Assembly: GCA_963836915.1 (NCBI GenBank)
Contig: CAWILH010000002.1
Span: forward strand, 1,116,001 to 1,180,000
Reading direction: 5' to 3'
DNA length: 64,000 bases
From: Cryomorpha sp963836915
GTDB lineage: Bacteria; Bacteroidota; Bacteroidia; Flavobacteriales_D; Cryomorphaceae
A program made the position numbers and the translations under genes. Under the pieces are notes generated by a model. It saw nothing but the letters and a program-made list of their open reading frames with translations, was not told where the DNA came from and ran no database searches. Shown piece after piece: positions 34,268 through 42,725 of this stretch. Each line of letters starts with the position of its first letter. Position 1 is the stretch's first letter.

Positions 34268-36880
34268 ATGAAAAATATCTATCCACTTATCATATCGCTG
34301 CTCATAATTCAAATAGGCGCGCAGGCGCAAGGCTTAAGGGGTCGGGTGATAGATCAAGATGGAAAACCACTCCCCTTCACCACCATTTTCGTGCAGCAGA
34401 CCGGTTCGGGGAGCATCTCCAATGATAAGGGAGTGTATGAATTAAAACTATCTCCCGGCTCCTATCTCATCAGTTTTCAATATTTGGGCTACGCCAGTAG
34501 CCAAGTGAATGTAGAAATCACAGATGGAACCAAAGAAATGGACATCGTGCTGCAAGAGCAAGCCTACCTGCTGGGTGAAGCTGAGATAAAAGGTGGTAAG
34601 GAAGACCCTGCATACCCCATCATGCGTAAGGCTATAGCCAAAAGTGGTTACCACCGCCAACAGTTGGATGCATATACCTGCAAAGTATACCTAAAAGGAG
34701 GTGGAAGATTGGTAGATGCACCCTGGTTTTTGCGCAAGATGCTAGAGAAAGAAGGAATAGATACTTCGGCGACTTTCGTGACCGAAAGCGTATCGGAGAT
34801 CAGTTTTACCCGACCTGGCAATTATGAAGAGAAGGTGATAAGTATTCGCACGAGCGGTGATGACCGCAATACCAATCCGATGAACTATATAAACGGTTCG
34901 CTCTACGAAAAAGAGCTGGGGGGGATCATCTCTCCTTTTTCTCCAAAAGCCTTCGCTTATTATAAGTTTAAATATCTGAGCACTTTTAATGACCGCGGCC
35001 ACCAGATCAATAAAATCGAAGTCAACCCGCGATCGGCGGGAGAAGATGTGGTGCGCGGTGTGCTTTATATTGTCGAAGATCTATGGTGCATACATAGCGT
35101 AGACCTATCGCTGGTGGTGCAAGGCATTACCGTGTCTATTGATCAGGTTTATGCGCCGATCATTGAGACCGTTTGGATGCCGGTATCGCACCGCTTTGGT
35201 GCACGCGGCAAGATCATGGGCTTTGAGTTTGAAGGGCAATACCTGGCCACGGTAAGCAATTATAAGGTTACCCTAAACCCCGACCTGAGCACGGAGTTTA
35301 CAGTGCTGGATGAAAAGACGGAGAAGGAAGCCATTAAAGAGCGGGAGAAAAAGCCATTGCTATCGATCGACGAGCAAGTCGGTGAAGAAGAAGCAAAGCT
35401 GATGAAAGGTGAAGAACTCACCAGAAAAGAGCTGCGCAAACTGATGCGCAATTATGAAAAAGATGAAAGAAAGGAGAAAGACGAGCCCACCATCATGTCT
35501 ACCCGGTCGGTCAAGATCGACTCCACAGCCTATGATTCCGACAGTCTATACTGGGCTGACATTAGGCCCCTACCCCTTACGGAAAGTGAGCAGCGTGGCT
35601 ATGTGCTACAGGATAGCATAGCCATAGAGCAGAAGAAAAAAATGGAAGGCGATACGCTCTCCAACGGCAAGGGGTTCAAAATATCCGACCTTGTTCTCGG
35701 GAATAGATACGACCTTGGAAAGCAAAATTATATCGAGATCAAAAACCCCTTGCTCTCACCGCGTTTTAATGTGGTAGACGGATGGAATTTTGAATACCAG
35801 CTCAGTTATTTCAAGCGCTTCAGCCCTACTAAGCGATTGGAGATAAGGCCGCTATACCGGTATGCCTTTGCACGCGAAAAAAATATGGGAACGCTGCTCA
35901 CCGAATATAAATATGGTACCGCCATAAAAAGCGGGAAGATAAGTCTGAGCGGGGGCTATTATTATAGTCAGTTCAATGATAACGTTCCGATAGCGACCTT
36001 CACCAATATGATTTCTTCCCTTTTTGTGGAAAATCATTTCATGCGGGTCTATGATCGCAATTTTGTGGAAGCAAAATGGAACCAGCAGGTGACCCCAAAT
36101 TTCTATATCGAGCCCAAGGTGAGCTATAATGATAGGATCGAAACATTCAACTCTACCAAGCAGGTCTGGATACCAAATGATATGCGATCGTATGAAGAGA
36201 ATGCACCAGTATCGATCGAGCGCCCGGTGACGACATTCGGTCAGTCGCAATCCTTCATTTCACAACTAGGACTAAGCTACCGCCCCGGCGGCCGGTTTAA
36301 TAAGAGTGGTATCAACTATTACCGTGCGAATAACCCGCCCACACTCAGCCTGACCTATACCAAGGCCATACCGGATGTACTTGGGTCGGATGCAAAATTT
36401 GATCTTGTGCGGTTTGAGTATAAAGATCAATTCGACCTAAACCTGCTTGGAAAAATAAATCTACGTACCGAGGTCGGAAAGTTTCTAAATACTTCGAATA
36501 TGGATTTTATGGATTTTGCCCATTTTATGGGCAATGAAACCGTATTCACCCGCTTCGCGCAGATGCAGGGCTATAGCATCGCCCCGTATTATGATTTTTC
36601 TACGCAAGACGAGTACTGGAGCACTTACGTAAATTATGAGTTCCGCCAATTTCTACTGACCAATATCCGCATTTTGCGGCTTACTGGGGTGAAGGAGAAC
36701 ATCAATATCAATCACCTCCTCACGCCCTCGGTAAATAACTATACCGAGCTGAGCTATAGCATCGATAATCTCTTCCGCTTCTTCCGGATCGATGTCACGC
36801 AGGCATTCCTTGACGGAAAGCCGGCCGACTTCAGGGTGCAGCTCGGGATAACCACCGACTTAGTGAGCTTTGGAAATTGA
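34268..36880 (+). CDS. DUF5686 protein with carboxypeptidase-like regulatory domain
   Basis: An 870-aa outer-membrane-targeted protein. A signal peptide (to about residue 20, ...IGAQAQ) precedes a CarboxypepD_reg-like beta sandwich (GLRGRVIDQDGKPLPFTTIFV... to about 105). The DUF5686 body follows (AYPIMRKAIAKSGYHRQQLDAYTCKVYLKG; SVSEISFTRPGNYEEKVIS). A charged coiled stretch rich in Lys/Glu lies at about 350-400, and the C-terminal third of strands looks like a beta-barrel. The first domain resembles the plug-proximal domain of TonB receptors. Function is unknown; members are common in this phylum. It seems complete and stands just upstream of a small membrane-protein gene. Confidence 0.85.
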   Translation: MKNIYPLIISLLIIQIGAQAQGLRGRVIDQDGKPLPFTTIFVQQTGSGSISNDKGVYELKLSPGSYLISFQYLGYASSQVNVEITDGTKEMDIVLQEQAYLLGEAEIKGGKEDPAYPIMRKAIAKSGYHRQQLDAYTCKVYLKGGGRLVDAPWFLRKMLEKEGIDTSATFVTESVSEISFTRPGNYEEKVISIRTSGDDRNTNPMNYINGSLYEKELGGIISPFSPKAFAYYKFKYLSTFNDRGHQINKIEVNPRSAGEDVVRGVLYIVEDLWCIHSVDLSLVVQGITVSIDQVYAPIIETVWMPVSHRFGARGKIMGFEFEGQYLATVSNYKVTLNPDLSTEFTVLDEKTEKEAIKEREKKPLLSIDEQVGEEEAKLMKGEELTRKELRKLMRNYEKDERKEKDEPTIMSTRSVKIDSTAYDSDSLYWADIRPLPLTESEQRGYVLQDSIAIEQKKKMEGDTLSNGKGFKISDLVLGNRYDLGKQNYIEIKNPLLSPRFNVVDGWNFEYQLSYFKRFSPTKRLEIRPLYRYAFAREKNMGTLLTEYKYGTAIKSGKISLSGGYYYSQFNDNVPIATFTNMISSLFVENHFMRVYDRNFVEAKWNQQVTPNFYIEPKVSYNDRIETFNSTKQVWIPNDMRSYEENAPVSIERPVTTFGQSQSFISQLGLSYRPGGRFNKSGINYYRANNPPTLSLTYTKAIPDVLGSDAKFDLVRFEYKDQFDLNLLGKINLRTEVGKFLNTSNMDFMDFAHFMGNETVFTRFAQMQGYSIAPYYDFSTQDEYWSTYVNYEFRQFLLTNIRILRLTGVKENININHLLTPSVNNYTELSYSIDNLFRFFRIDVTQAFLDGKPADFRVQLGITTDLVSFGN

Positions 36881-36921
36881 ATCTAAATTTTCATACCTTT
36901 TGCCACTTATAATCTCAGCTT

Positions 36922-37038
36922 ATGGATATTTGGTGGCAACTCGCCCTTCTCTTAGGATTTATCGCAGCGCTCGTAGTCTTTGCGCGCGTACTCAAGAAAA
37001 AAGAAAAGGCCCGCAGGCGGAAGAAAAAGCAATCCTGA
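36922..37038 (+). CDS. 38-aa single-pass membrane protein
   Basis: A short frame starting MDIWWQLALLLGFIAALVVF, a membrane helix, followed by a strongly basic tail (ARVLKKKEKARRRKKKQS) that should sit in the cytoplasm. It lies 41 bp after the DUF5686 gene and 61 bp before the lolD-like gene, on the same strand, so it can be part of that transcript. The pattern of a membrane helix plus a lysine/arginine tail is unlikely by chance. A longer overlapping frame (36870-37103) has no protein-like character. The family is not recognised. Confidence 0.55.
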   Translation: MDIWWQLALLLGFIAALVVFARVLKKKEKARRRKKKQS

Positions 37039-37099
37039 TCGCTTGCTCTGATATGACATTATACCATTCCTTCCTACGAATCAGCATTAGCGGAAGCGC

Positions 37100-37771
37100 A
37101 TGATCATTGCAAAAAACCTAGGCAAATCCTATGGGGAGCTCAGCGTTCTAAAAGGTGTGAACCTCCATGTGAAAAGGGGCGAAGTAGTGGCCATAGTGGG
37201 CGACTCGGGAGCTGGCAAGACGACCCTGCTGCAAATTCTGGGCACGCTAGATCGAGCCGATCAGGGCGAGTTGATGATCAATGGGCAGAGCGTAACCAAA
37301 CTTTCGCACCAGCAGCTCGCCCAGTTTCGCAATCTCAATATCGGCTTCGTATTTCAATTTCACCATTTGCTACCCGAGTTTACGGCGCTCGAAAATGTCG
37401 CAATACCTGGATATATCGCCAAGAAACCACGCAAAGACGTAGAGCTCCGCGCAAAAACGCTGCTCGAAAAACTTAGCCTAGGCGCCCGCACCCACCACAA
37501 GCCCGGTGCGCTTTCGGGTGGGGAGCAGCAGCGCGTAGCAGTGGCGCGCGCCTTGATCAATGAGCCTGCCATCGTGCTGGCCGATGAGCCTTCTGGAAAC
37601 CTGGACTCAAAGAATGCCGATTATCTGCACCAGCTCTTTTTTGATCTGCGCGATGAGTTTGGCCAAACCTTCGCCATCGTAACACATAATAAGGAACTCG
37701 CCCGAATGGCAGATCGAATGCTTACGATGGTAGACGGCAGCTTTGAAGTGCCGCTCGCAGCGCAGCAGTAG
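37100..37771 (+). CDS. LolD-like ABC transporter ATPase
   Basis: A 223-aa ABC ATPase of the LolD/MacB subfamily. Walker A is GDSGAGKTTL, the Q-loop is in FVFQFHHLLPEFTALENV, the signature is LSGGEQQRVAVARAL, Walker B is IVLADEPSGNLD and the switch His is in VTHN. In the Lol system it would release lipoproteins from the inner membrane together with LolC/E permeases. No permease gene lies nearby, so the partner is encoded elsewhere. Four bases separate it from the next gene. Confidence 0.9.
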   Translation: MIIAKNLGKSYGELSVLKGVNLHVKRGEVVAIVGDSGAGKTTLLQILGTLDRADQGELMINGQSVTKLSHQQLAQFRNLNIGFVFQFHHLLPEFTALENVAIPGYIAKKPRKDVELRAKTLLEKLSLGARTHHKPGALSGGEQQRVAVARALINEPAIVLADEPSGNLDSKNADYLHQLFFDLRDEFGQTFAIVTHNKELARMADRMLTMVDGSFEVPLAAQQ

Positions 37772-37775
37772 ATCA

Positions 37776-38540
37776 ATGGATGAGCTGAAAGAACTTCTCG
37801 AATCAAAGGCTGCCCAGTATAATCAGGCATCTTTTATTCCCACCGATCCGATTCAGGTCCCACATCGGTTTTCCCAAAAAGGGGACATTGAAATCGCTGC
37901 ATTCCTTACTGCCGCCATCGCTTGGGGGCAGCGCACCACCATCATCAACAACGCCACCCGCCTGATCGAACTAATGGATGGCGCACCACATGATTTCATC
38001 CTAAACCACGGCCCAAAAAATCTGAAGCCGATGCGTGCTTTCGTGCACCGCACCTTCAATGGCAGCGATTGCATCGCCTTCATGGCCGGGCTCCAGAGAA
38101 TCTACCAAGAAATCGGCGGGCTGGAAGAAGCCATTTTAAATGCCTTCAAAACGGAGCGCGAGAATCCTGGCTCGGGATGGGAAAACTTTAAAAACACCTT
38201 TTTTAAGGTGCCCCATTTGGCGAGAAGCGAAAAGCACCTGCCCACACCGCGCAAGGGCTCGGCGGCCAAACGCATGAATATGTTCCTGCGATGGATGGTG
38301 CGGGATGATGCCCATGGGGTCGACTTTGGGATTTGGAATACCATCTCGCCAGCGGCGCTTTACCTTCCCCTAGATGTGCACACGGCACGGGTGGCGCGAA
38401 AGCTCGGCCTGCTGGAGCGCAAGCAGAATGACTGGAAGGCGGTAGTCGAGCTCACCGATAATCTAAAGCAATTTGACCCTTGCGATCCGGTTCGGTATGA
38501 TTTCGCACTCTTTGGCCTAGGAGCCTTTGAAAAATATTAA
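37776..38540 (+). CDS. TIGR02757 family protein
   Basis: A 254-aa cytoplasmic protein of the TIGR02757/DUF2400 family. Characteristic stretches are HRFSQKGDIEIAAFLTAAIAWGQR, FLRWMVRDDAHGVDFGIW and YLPLDVHTARVARKLGLL, with YDFALFGLGAFE near the end. The function is unknown; the GxxxPLDVHTARVAR and C-terminal pattern recalls helix-hairpin-helix DNA-repair glycosylases, which is a weak inference. The ATG at 37776 is four bases after the lolD stop; an earlier in-frame start lies inside that gene and is not used. It overlaps the upstream frame of the hydrolase but not its likely start. Confidence 0.88.
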   Translation: MDELKELLESKAAQYNQASFIPTDPIQVPHRFSQKGDIEIAAFLTAAIAWGQRTTIINNATRLIELMDGAPHDFILNHGPKNLKPMRAFVHRTFNGSDCIAFMAGLQRIYQEIGGLEEAILNAFKTERENPGSGWENFKNTFFKVPHLARSEKHLPTPRKGSAAKRMNMFLRWMVRDDAHGVDFGIWNTISPAALYLPLDVHTARVARKLGLLERKQNDWKAVVELTDNLKQFDPCDPVRYDFALFGLGAFEKY

Positions 38541-38559
38541 TTTTGACTATCCTATTTCT

Positions 38560-39597
38560 ATGAAAAAAACCGCAGTAGCCCTTCTCATCTTCGTGCTAGC
38601 CTTGGTAATCGTATACCTCGCGGGGCCGAAGCCCAAGTCGCCTGAATTTTCAACAGCGCTCCCCGCAATGCCATCTGCAGCCGATGAACTCGAAGAATAC
38701 GTGTCCAGTCAAGAAGCCAAGCATACACTGAAGCCAGATAATGAAGCCCAGATCGTGTGGCATGGAGATCGCATAAAAACGAAGACCGCCGTGCTCTATC
38801 TCCACGGTTTCTCTGCGAGCCAGCAGGAAGGCTTTCCGGCCCACCGAAATTTTGCGCGCCGCTACGGCGCTAATCTCTACCTCGCCCGCATAGCCGATCA
38901 CGGCATCGATACCGTGGCGGCCATGTACCATTTTACGGCCGACCGTGCTTGGGAAAGTGCAAAAGAAGCTTACGCCGTGGCACGCCAGCTCGGAGATGAA
39001 GTCGTGATCATGAGCACTTCTACCGGTGGAACGTTGGCTGTGAAGCTGGCAGCAACTTATCCTGAGATAAAGGGTCTCATCAATTATTCGCCCAATATCG
39101 CCATTAATGATCCCGATGCCTTCTTGCTGAATGATCCTTGGGGACTTCAGATAGCGAGATTGGTCTTTAAGGGAGATTACCGCACCCTGCCTTCCGATGC
39201 TGCTTACCGCAAATATTGGTACGACACCTATCGGCTCGAATCGATCGTAGGCCTTCAAGAATTGGTAGAGTCGGTAAATGATGAAGATGTGTTTGAAGCG
39301 GTGAAATGCCCCGTGTTCAGTGGAGTCTATTACCGCGATGAGGCCCATCAAGATCCTGTGATCAAGGTCTCGGCGGTGCGCGCCATGCACGAAAAGCTCG
39401 CTACCCCTGCTACCGAAAAGCGGCTGATAGAATTTCCCACTGCCGGCGACCATGTGATAGCCAGCGACATGAGAAGCGGCGCCGTACCAGAAGTTGCGGC
39501 CGCGACCTACGCATTTGCCGAAGAAATACTTGGCATGAAACCCATCAAAAAGCCGATGAAAGGAAATCCAATCAGAGAAGCTCAGAACATTGAATAA
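38560..39597 (+). CDS. Membrane-anchored alpha/beta hydrolase
   Basis: About 345 aa. An N-terminal hydrophobic helix (MKKTAVALLIFVLALVIVYLAG) acts as signal or anchor. The hydrolase fold follows: VLYLHGFSAS with the oxyanion HG motif, and a nucleophile elbow STSTGG, a variant of G-x-S-x-G. A probable acid lies in VFSGVYYRDEAHQDP, and the catalytic His is in FPTAGDHVI near the C-terminus. It is likely an esterase or lipase acting outside the cytoplasm; the substrate is unknown. The ATG at 38560 starts the helix. The following gene begins one base after its stop. Confidence 0.82.
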   Translation: MKKTAVALLIFVLALVIVYLAGPKPKSPEFSTALPAMPSAADELEEYVSSQEAKHTLKPDNEAQIVWHGDRIKTKTAVLYLHGFSASQQEGFPAHRNFARRYGANLYLARIADHGIDTVAAMYHFTADRAWESAKEAYAVARQLGDEVVIMSTSTGGTLAVKLAATYPEIKGLINYSPNIAINDPDAFLLNDPWGLQIARLVFKGDYRTLPSDAAYRKYWYDTYRLESIVGLQELVESVNDEDVFEAVKCPVFSGVYYRDEAHQDPVIKVSAVRAMHEKLATPATEKRLIEFPTAGDHVIASDMRSGAVPEVAAATYAFAEEILGMKPIKKPMKGNPIREAQNIE

Positions 39598-39598
39598 T

Positions 39599-40585
39599 AT
39601 GAAACAGATCATGCGAAACGCAATAGGCTTGGTGGCACTTTTAATTTTGGCGGCAGCCTGCACGGAAAAGGCAAGCCCAGCATTCTTCTACATCTCAAAA
39701 ACGGGAGATGTAAACCGACTTTACACCCAAGACGAGCAGGGAAATACGACGGAAGTGCCGCTAGAAACCGGCCGCGTAGGAATGGTATCGCTCAGCCCCG
39801 ATGGCAAAGCAATCGCCTACATGCTTGAATCTATGGATGGCTGGGAAATATACCGGTATGATCTGGCTACCAAAACCAACATAAATCTTACCAACAGCCC
39901 CAAGATAGAAGGACAGCCTGCATGGAACAGCGATGGATCGAAACTCGCTTTTATGACTTCTGATGGGGGTAATCGCAATATCTATTATATTGATTCGGAC
40001 GGGGAGCGGGTTCAAGTAACCGAAGAAGCGCCCATAGAAACCGAGCCGGTATGGAGTCTGTCAAGTGACTCGATAATCTATTTCAAAGCTGTATTAAACA
40101 ATGCCGAAGTAATCTTCCAGAAAAATCTAGAGTCCGGCAAGCTTTTACAGATTTCTCCCAATCCGGGAACACAGTTTATGCTCAAACCCCGCCCCGAATC
40201 GGAGGAGCTGAGCTTCGTACGGTATAGCGATGATTTCTTTTCTTTGATGATTTTTGACGCAAAGACCGGTAGAAACTTCTCGCTACTCACTACAGATCAG
40301 CGCATAAGCGGTTATAATTGGTCGCCCGATGGCACGCGCCTTGCCATCTCTATACAGGGACAGCTCGAAGTATATGAGCTCAATGCAGAAGGCGGATTGG
40401 ACTTGACCCAGATCATTAAAAATGCCGCCTACCCCGTATGGACACCTACCGGCGATGGCTTGGTGTACAATAAGAGAATAGATGGAATCTTGCAGCTTTT
40501 CCGATATGGCTTCAAGACCGGGACAGAGCGGCAGCTTACGCAATCCCTTGCCGATGCCACAGACCCGATATTGCTTGATGCATAG
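39599..40585 (+). CDS. TolB-like beta-propeller lipoprotein
   Basis: About 328 aa with lipobox LAAAC near Cys20. It consists of six or so WD40-like PD40 blades: VGMVSLSPDGKAIAYML, QPAWNSDGSKLAFMTSDGGNRNIYYID, GYNWSPDGTRLAISI and YPVWTPTGDGLVYNK. These are the repeats of TolB and DPP-IV-like propellers, usually protein-interaction or sugar-binding surfaces. It shares the transcript with the hydrolase (one base apart). There is a second start at residue 4; the first ATG at 39599 is chosen. The specific role is unknown. Confidence 0.82.
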   Translation: MKQIMRNAIGLVALLILAAACTEKASPAFFYISKTGDVNRLYTQDEQGNTTEVPLETGRVGMVSLSPDGKAIAYMLESMDGWEIYRYDLATKTNINLTNSPKIEGQPAWNSDGSKLAFMTSDGGNRNIYYIDSDGERVQVTEEAPIETEPVWSLSSDSIIYFKAVLNNAEVIFQKNLESGKLLQISPNPGTQFMLKPRPESEELSFVRYSDDFFSLMIFDAKTGRNFSLLTTDQRISGYNWSPDGTRLAISIQGQLEVYELNAEGGLDLTQIIKNAAYPVWTPTGDGLVYNKRIDGILQLFRYGFKTGTERQLTQSLADATDPILLDA

Positions 40586-40633
40586 ATGACTGCAATTGGC
40601 GCTCAACCTGACGGCAAATTGAAAAAACAGCGG

Positions 40634-40664
40634 CTTGCCAACCAGAAGTTTCGCCCTATATTTG
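40634..40664 (+). promoter_or_regulatory. Predicted promoter of the BatA-domain gene
   Basis: cttg at 40634-40637 (TTG core), 19-bp spacer, then tatatttg at 40657-40664, an exact TAnnTTTG. The ATG is only 7 bp after the box, so the mRNA would be nearly leaderless. Confidence 0.55.
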
Positions 40665-40671
40665 ACCCCCG

Positions 40672-42720
40672 ATGGAATTCTTAGCTCCCGGCTTCCTTTT
40701 CGCCCTGTTGGCACTGGTCATTCCGGTTATCATTCACTTATTCAATTTTAGGCGGTTTAAAAAAATCCCTTTTACCAATGTCCGGTTTTTAAAAGAGATA
40801 AAATTCAAGACCCAGAGCAAAAACCGGTTGAAGCACCTTCTTGTTTTGCTCATGCGGCTCTTGGCGTTGGCCTTCTTGGTTTTTGCTTTTGCACAGCCCA
40901 TCATCCCCGATCAGAAACGGGCCGTAACCGAAGCGGGAAACCTTATCTCGGTATTTCTCGACAATAGCTTCAGCATGGAAGGCGAGAGCGAATCGGGCAT
41001 AATGCTCGACGTCGCTAAAAACAAAGCCATCGAGATCGCCAAGGCTTATCCTAATACCGCTAGATTTCAATTGCTTACGCAAGATTTTGAAGGCAAGCAC
41101 CAGCGCTTTGTCGGCAAGACCGAGTTTATCGATCTCGTGACCGACGTGGGCAGTAGCCCCCTATCGCGAAGCTTGACCGACATAGCCTTACGGCAAAATG
41201 ATCTATTGCTATCACAAGGGGGCGAAGAAGCCAAGAATAGCTTTATTATAAGCGATTTTCAGAAGAGCAGATATGATTTTACTGATTTTCAGCCAGATAG
41301 CACTGTACGGATTTCTTTGATATCGCTCGAAAGGAACGCCACGGCCAATGTGTATATCGACTCGATCTGGTTTTCTTCACCCATCCGAAAGGTGGGCGAG
41401 TCGGAGCAGCTCATGGTGCGCATCGCCAATACCGGCAGCGAAGCCGTGGAGAATGTACCGCTTACCCTTACGGTAAATGGAGCACAGAAAGCCATCAGCA
41501 GTTTTGGCGCCAAGGGGGGCGAGACGGCCGATACTTCTATGTTCTTCATCCATGACAGCCCAGGTATCAAAAATGTGAAAGTAGCCATTGACGACTTCCC
41601 GATTACCTATGATGATGCCTATTATTTCTCCTATCAGGTTTATGATCAGGTAAATATTCTCTCCATAGAGCCATCTACCATGAATGCCGAGCCCTTTATA
41701 TCTGGAGTATTTGGTGATGATTCTACCTTCGTATTCGAGCGCACATCGGTAACTGGGATCAATTATGACAAGCTGCCAAACCGGGATTTGGTCATCATCT
41801 ATGAGCTCAGCGAAATACCTTCTGGACTGTCGGGCAGCCTGATAGACTTTTGTGAAAACGGCGGTTCGGTTTGGCTTATTCCAGCAGCAGATCCAAACAT
41901 CTCATCTTACAACGAGTTCCTGGGAAAGCTCGGAGTGGGAAATATCCTGGATAAAAAGCAGGGTGATTTTTCGATACGTGAATTAAATCTCGAAAACCCA
42001 CTGTATAAAGGCATTTTCGAGCGGCTGCCCAAAAACCCGGATTTGCCAAAGGCCACCACCTATTTTAAGTTTTCCAATCCGCTGGCGGCGCAGACCGATT
42101 ACCTGATGCGCTTTGGCAATAGGGATGATTTTCTGGCCAGTAACACCGCGGGCAGCGGCAAGTTTTATTTCTTGGCGGCACCGCTCCGCACAGAAACGAA
42201 TAATTTTTCACGGCACGCCCTTTTTGTGGCTTCGGCATTGCGCATGGCCGAGTTGAGCAAAGCCACCACCGTGCTGAGCGCTACGATCGGTGAGAGCTTT
42301 CTTCTGCCCCCCACCCCGCTCAGCGGCGATCAAGTGTTCCGGCTGGTGAGCGAAAAGAACCAGACCGATGTGATTCCGCTCTTTCGACCGCGCAATGGTC
42401 AATTGGAAATAAGCCCCGGCCCGGGAATAAGCAGTTCGGGAAATTATCAAGTTCTGCTCGCAGCAGACACCATAGCAGGGGTTGGGCTCAACTATCCGCG
42501 GTTAGAGAGCAATCTGGAATCGTACACGACCGATGAGCTCGTAAGCCTTCGCAAGAATTTTGGGGATGGGGCGCTCACCGTTTTGGATGGCGCACTGCCC
42601 AACCTTACGGAAAAAATCGAGCAAATAAGCCGTGGTACCGAACTTTGGAAAATCTGCCTAATTTTAGCTCTTCTATTCCTATTACTGGAAACCGTTCTAC
42701 TGCGAATCTGGAAAAACTGA
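40672..42720 (+). CDS. BatA-domain membrane protein
   Basis: A 682-aa protein with an N-terminal BatA (aerotolerance regulator) domain: MEFLAPGFLFALLALVIPVIIHLFNFRR, then IPFTNVRFLKEI and a second helix at about 60-78. A von Willebrand A-like region comes next (LISVFLDNSFSMEGES, a degenerate DxSxS metal site), followed by a large beta-rich periplasmic part and a final membrane helix (ELWKICLILALLFLLLETVLL). In this phylum such genes regularly precede a dihydroorotase-like gene, as here (the next start is 5 bp on). A role in envelope stress or aerotolerance is suggested by the family name; it has not been proven for this variant. Confidence 0.88.
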   Translation: MEFLAPGFLFALLALVIPVIIHLFNFRRFKKIPFTNVRFLKEIKFKTQSKNRLKHLLVLLMRLLALAFLVFAFAQPIIPDQKRAVTEAGNLISVFLDNSFSMEGESESGIMLDVAKNKAIEIAKAYPNTARFQLLTQDFEGKHQRFVGKTEFIDLVTDVGSSPLSRSLTDIALRQNDLLLSQGGEEAKNSFIISDFQKSRYDFTDFQPDSTVRISLISLERNATANVYIDSIWFSSPIRKVGESEQLMVRIANTGSEAVENVPLTLTVNGAQKAISSFGAKGGETADTSMFFIHDSPGIKNVKVAIDDFPITYDDAYYFSYQVYDQVNILSIEPSTMNAEPFISGVFGDDSTFVFERTSVTGINYDKLPNRDLVIIYELSEIPSGLSGSLIDFCENGGSVWLIPAADPNISSYNEFLGKLGVGNILDKKQGDFSIRELNLENPLYKGIFERLPKNPDLPKATTYFKFSNPLAAQTDYLMRFGNRDDFLASNTAGSGKFYFLAAPLRTETNNFSRHALFVASALRMAELSKATTVLSATIGESFLLPPTPLSGDQVFRLVSEKNQTDVIPLFRPRNGQLEISPGPGISSSGNYQVLLAADTIAGVGLNYPRLESNLESYTTDELVSLRKNFGDGALTVLDGALPNLTEKIEQISRGTELWKICLILALLFLLLETVLLRIWKN

Positions 42721-42725
42721 AGCCG

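Noticed and set aside
36870..37103. 77-codon frame overlapping the small membrane protein
   Set aside because: Composition is not protein-like; the alternative frame (36922-37038) gives a clean membrane helix with a basic tail.
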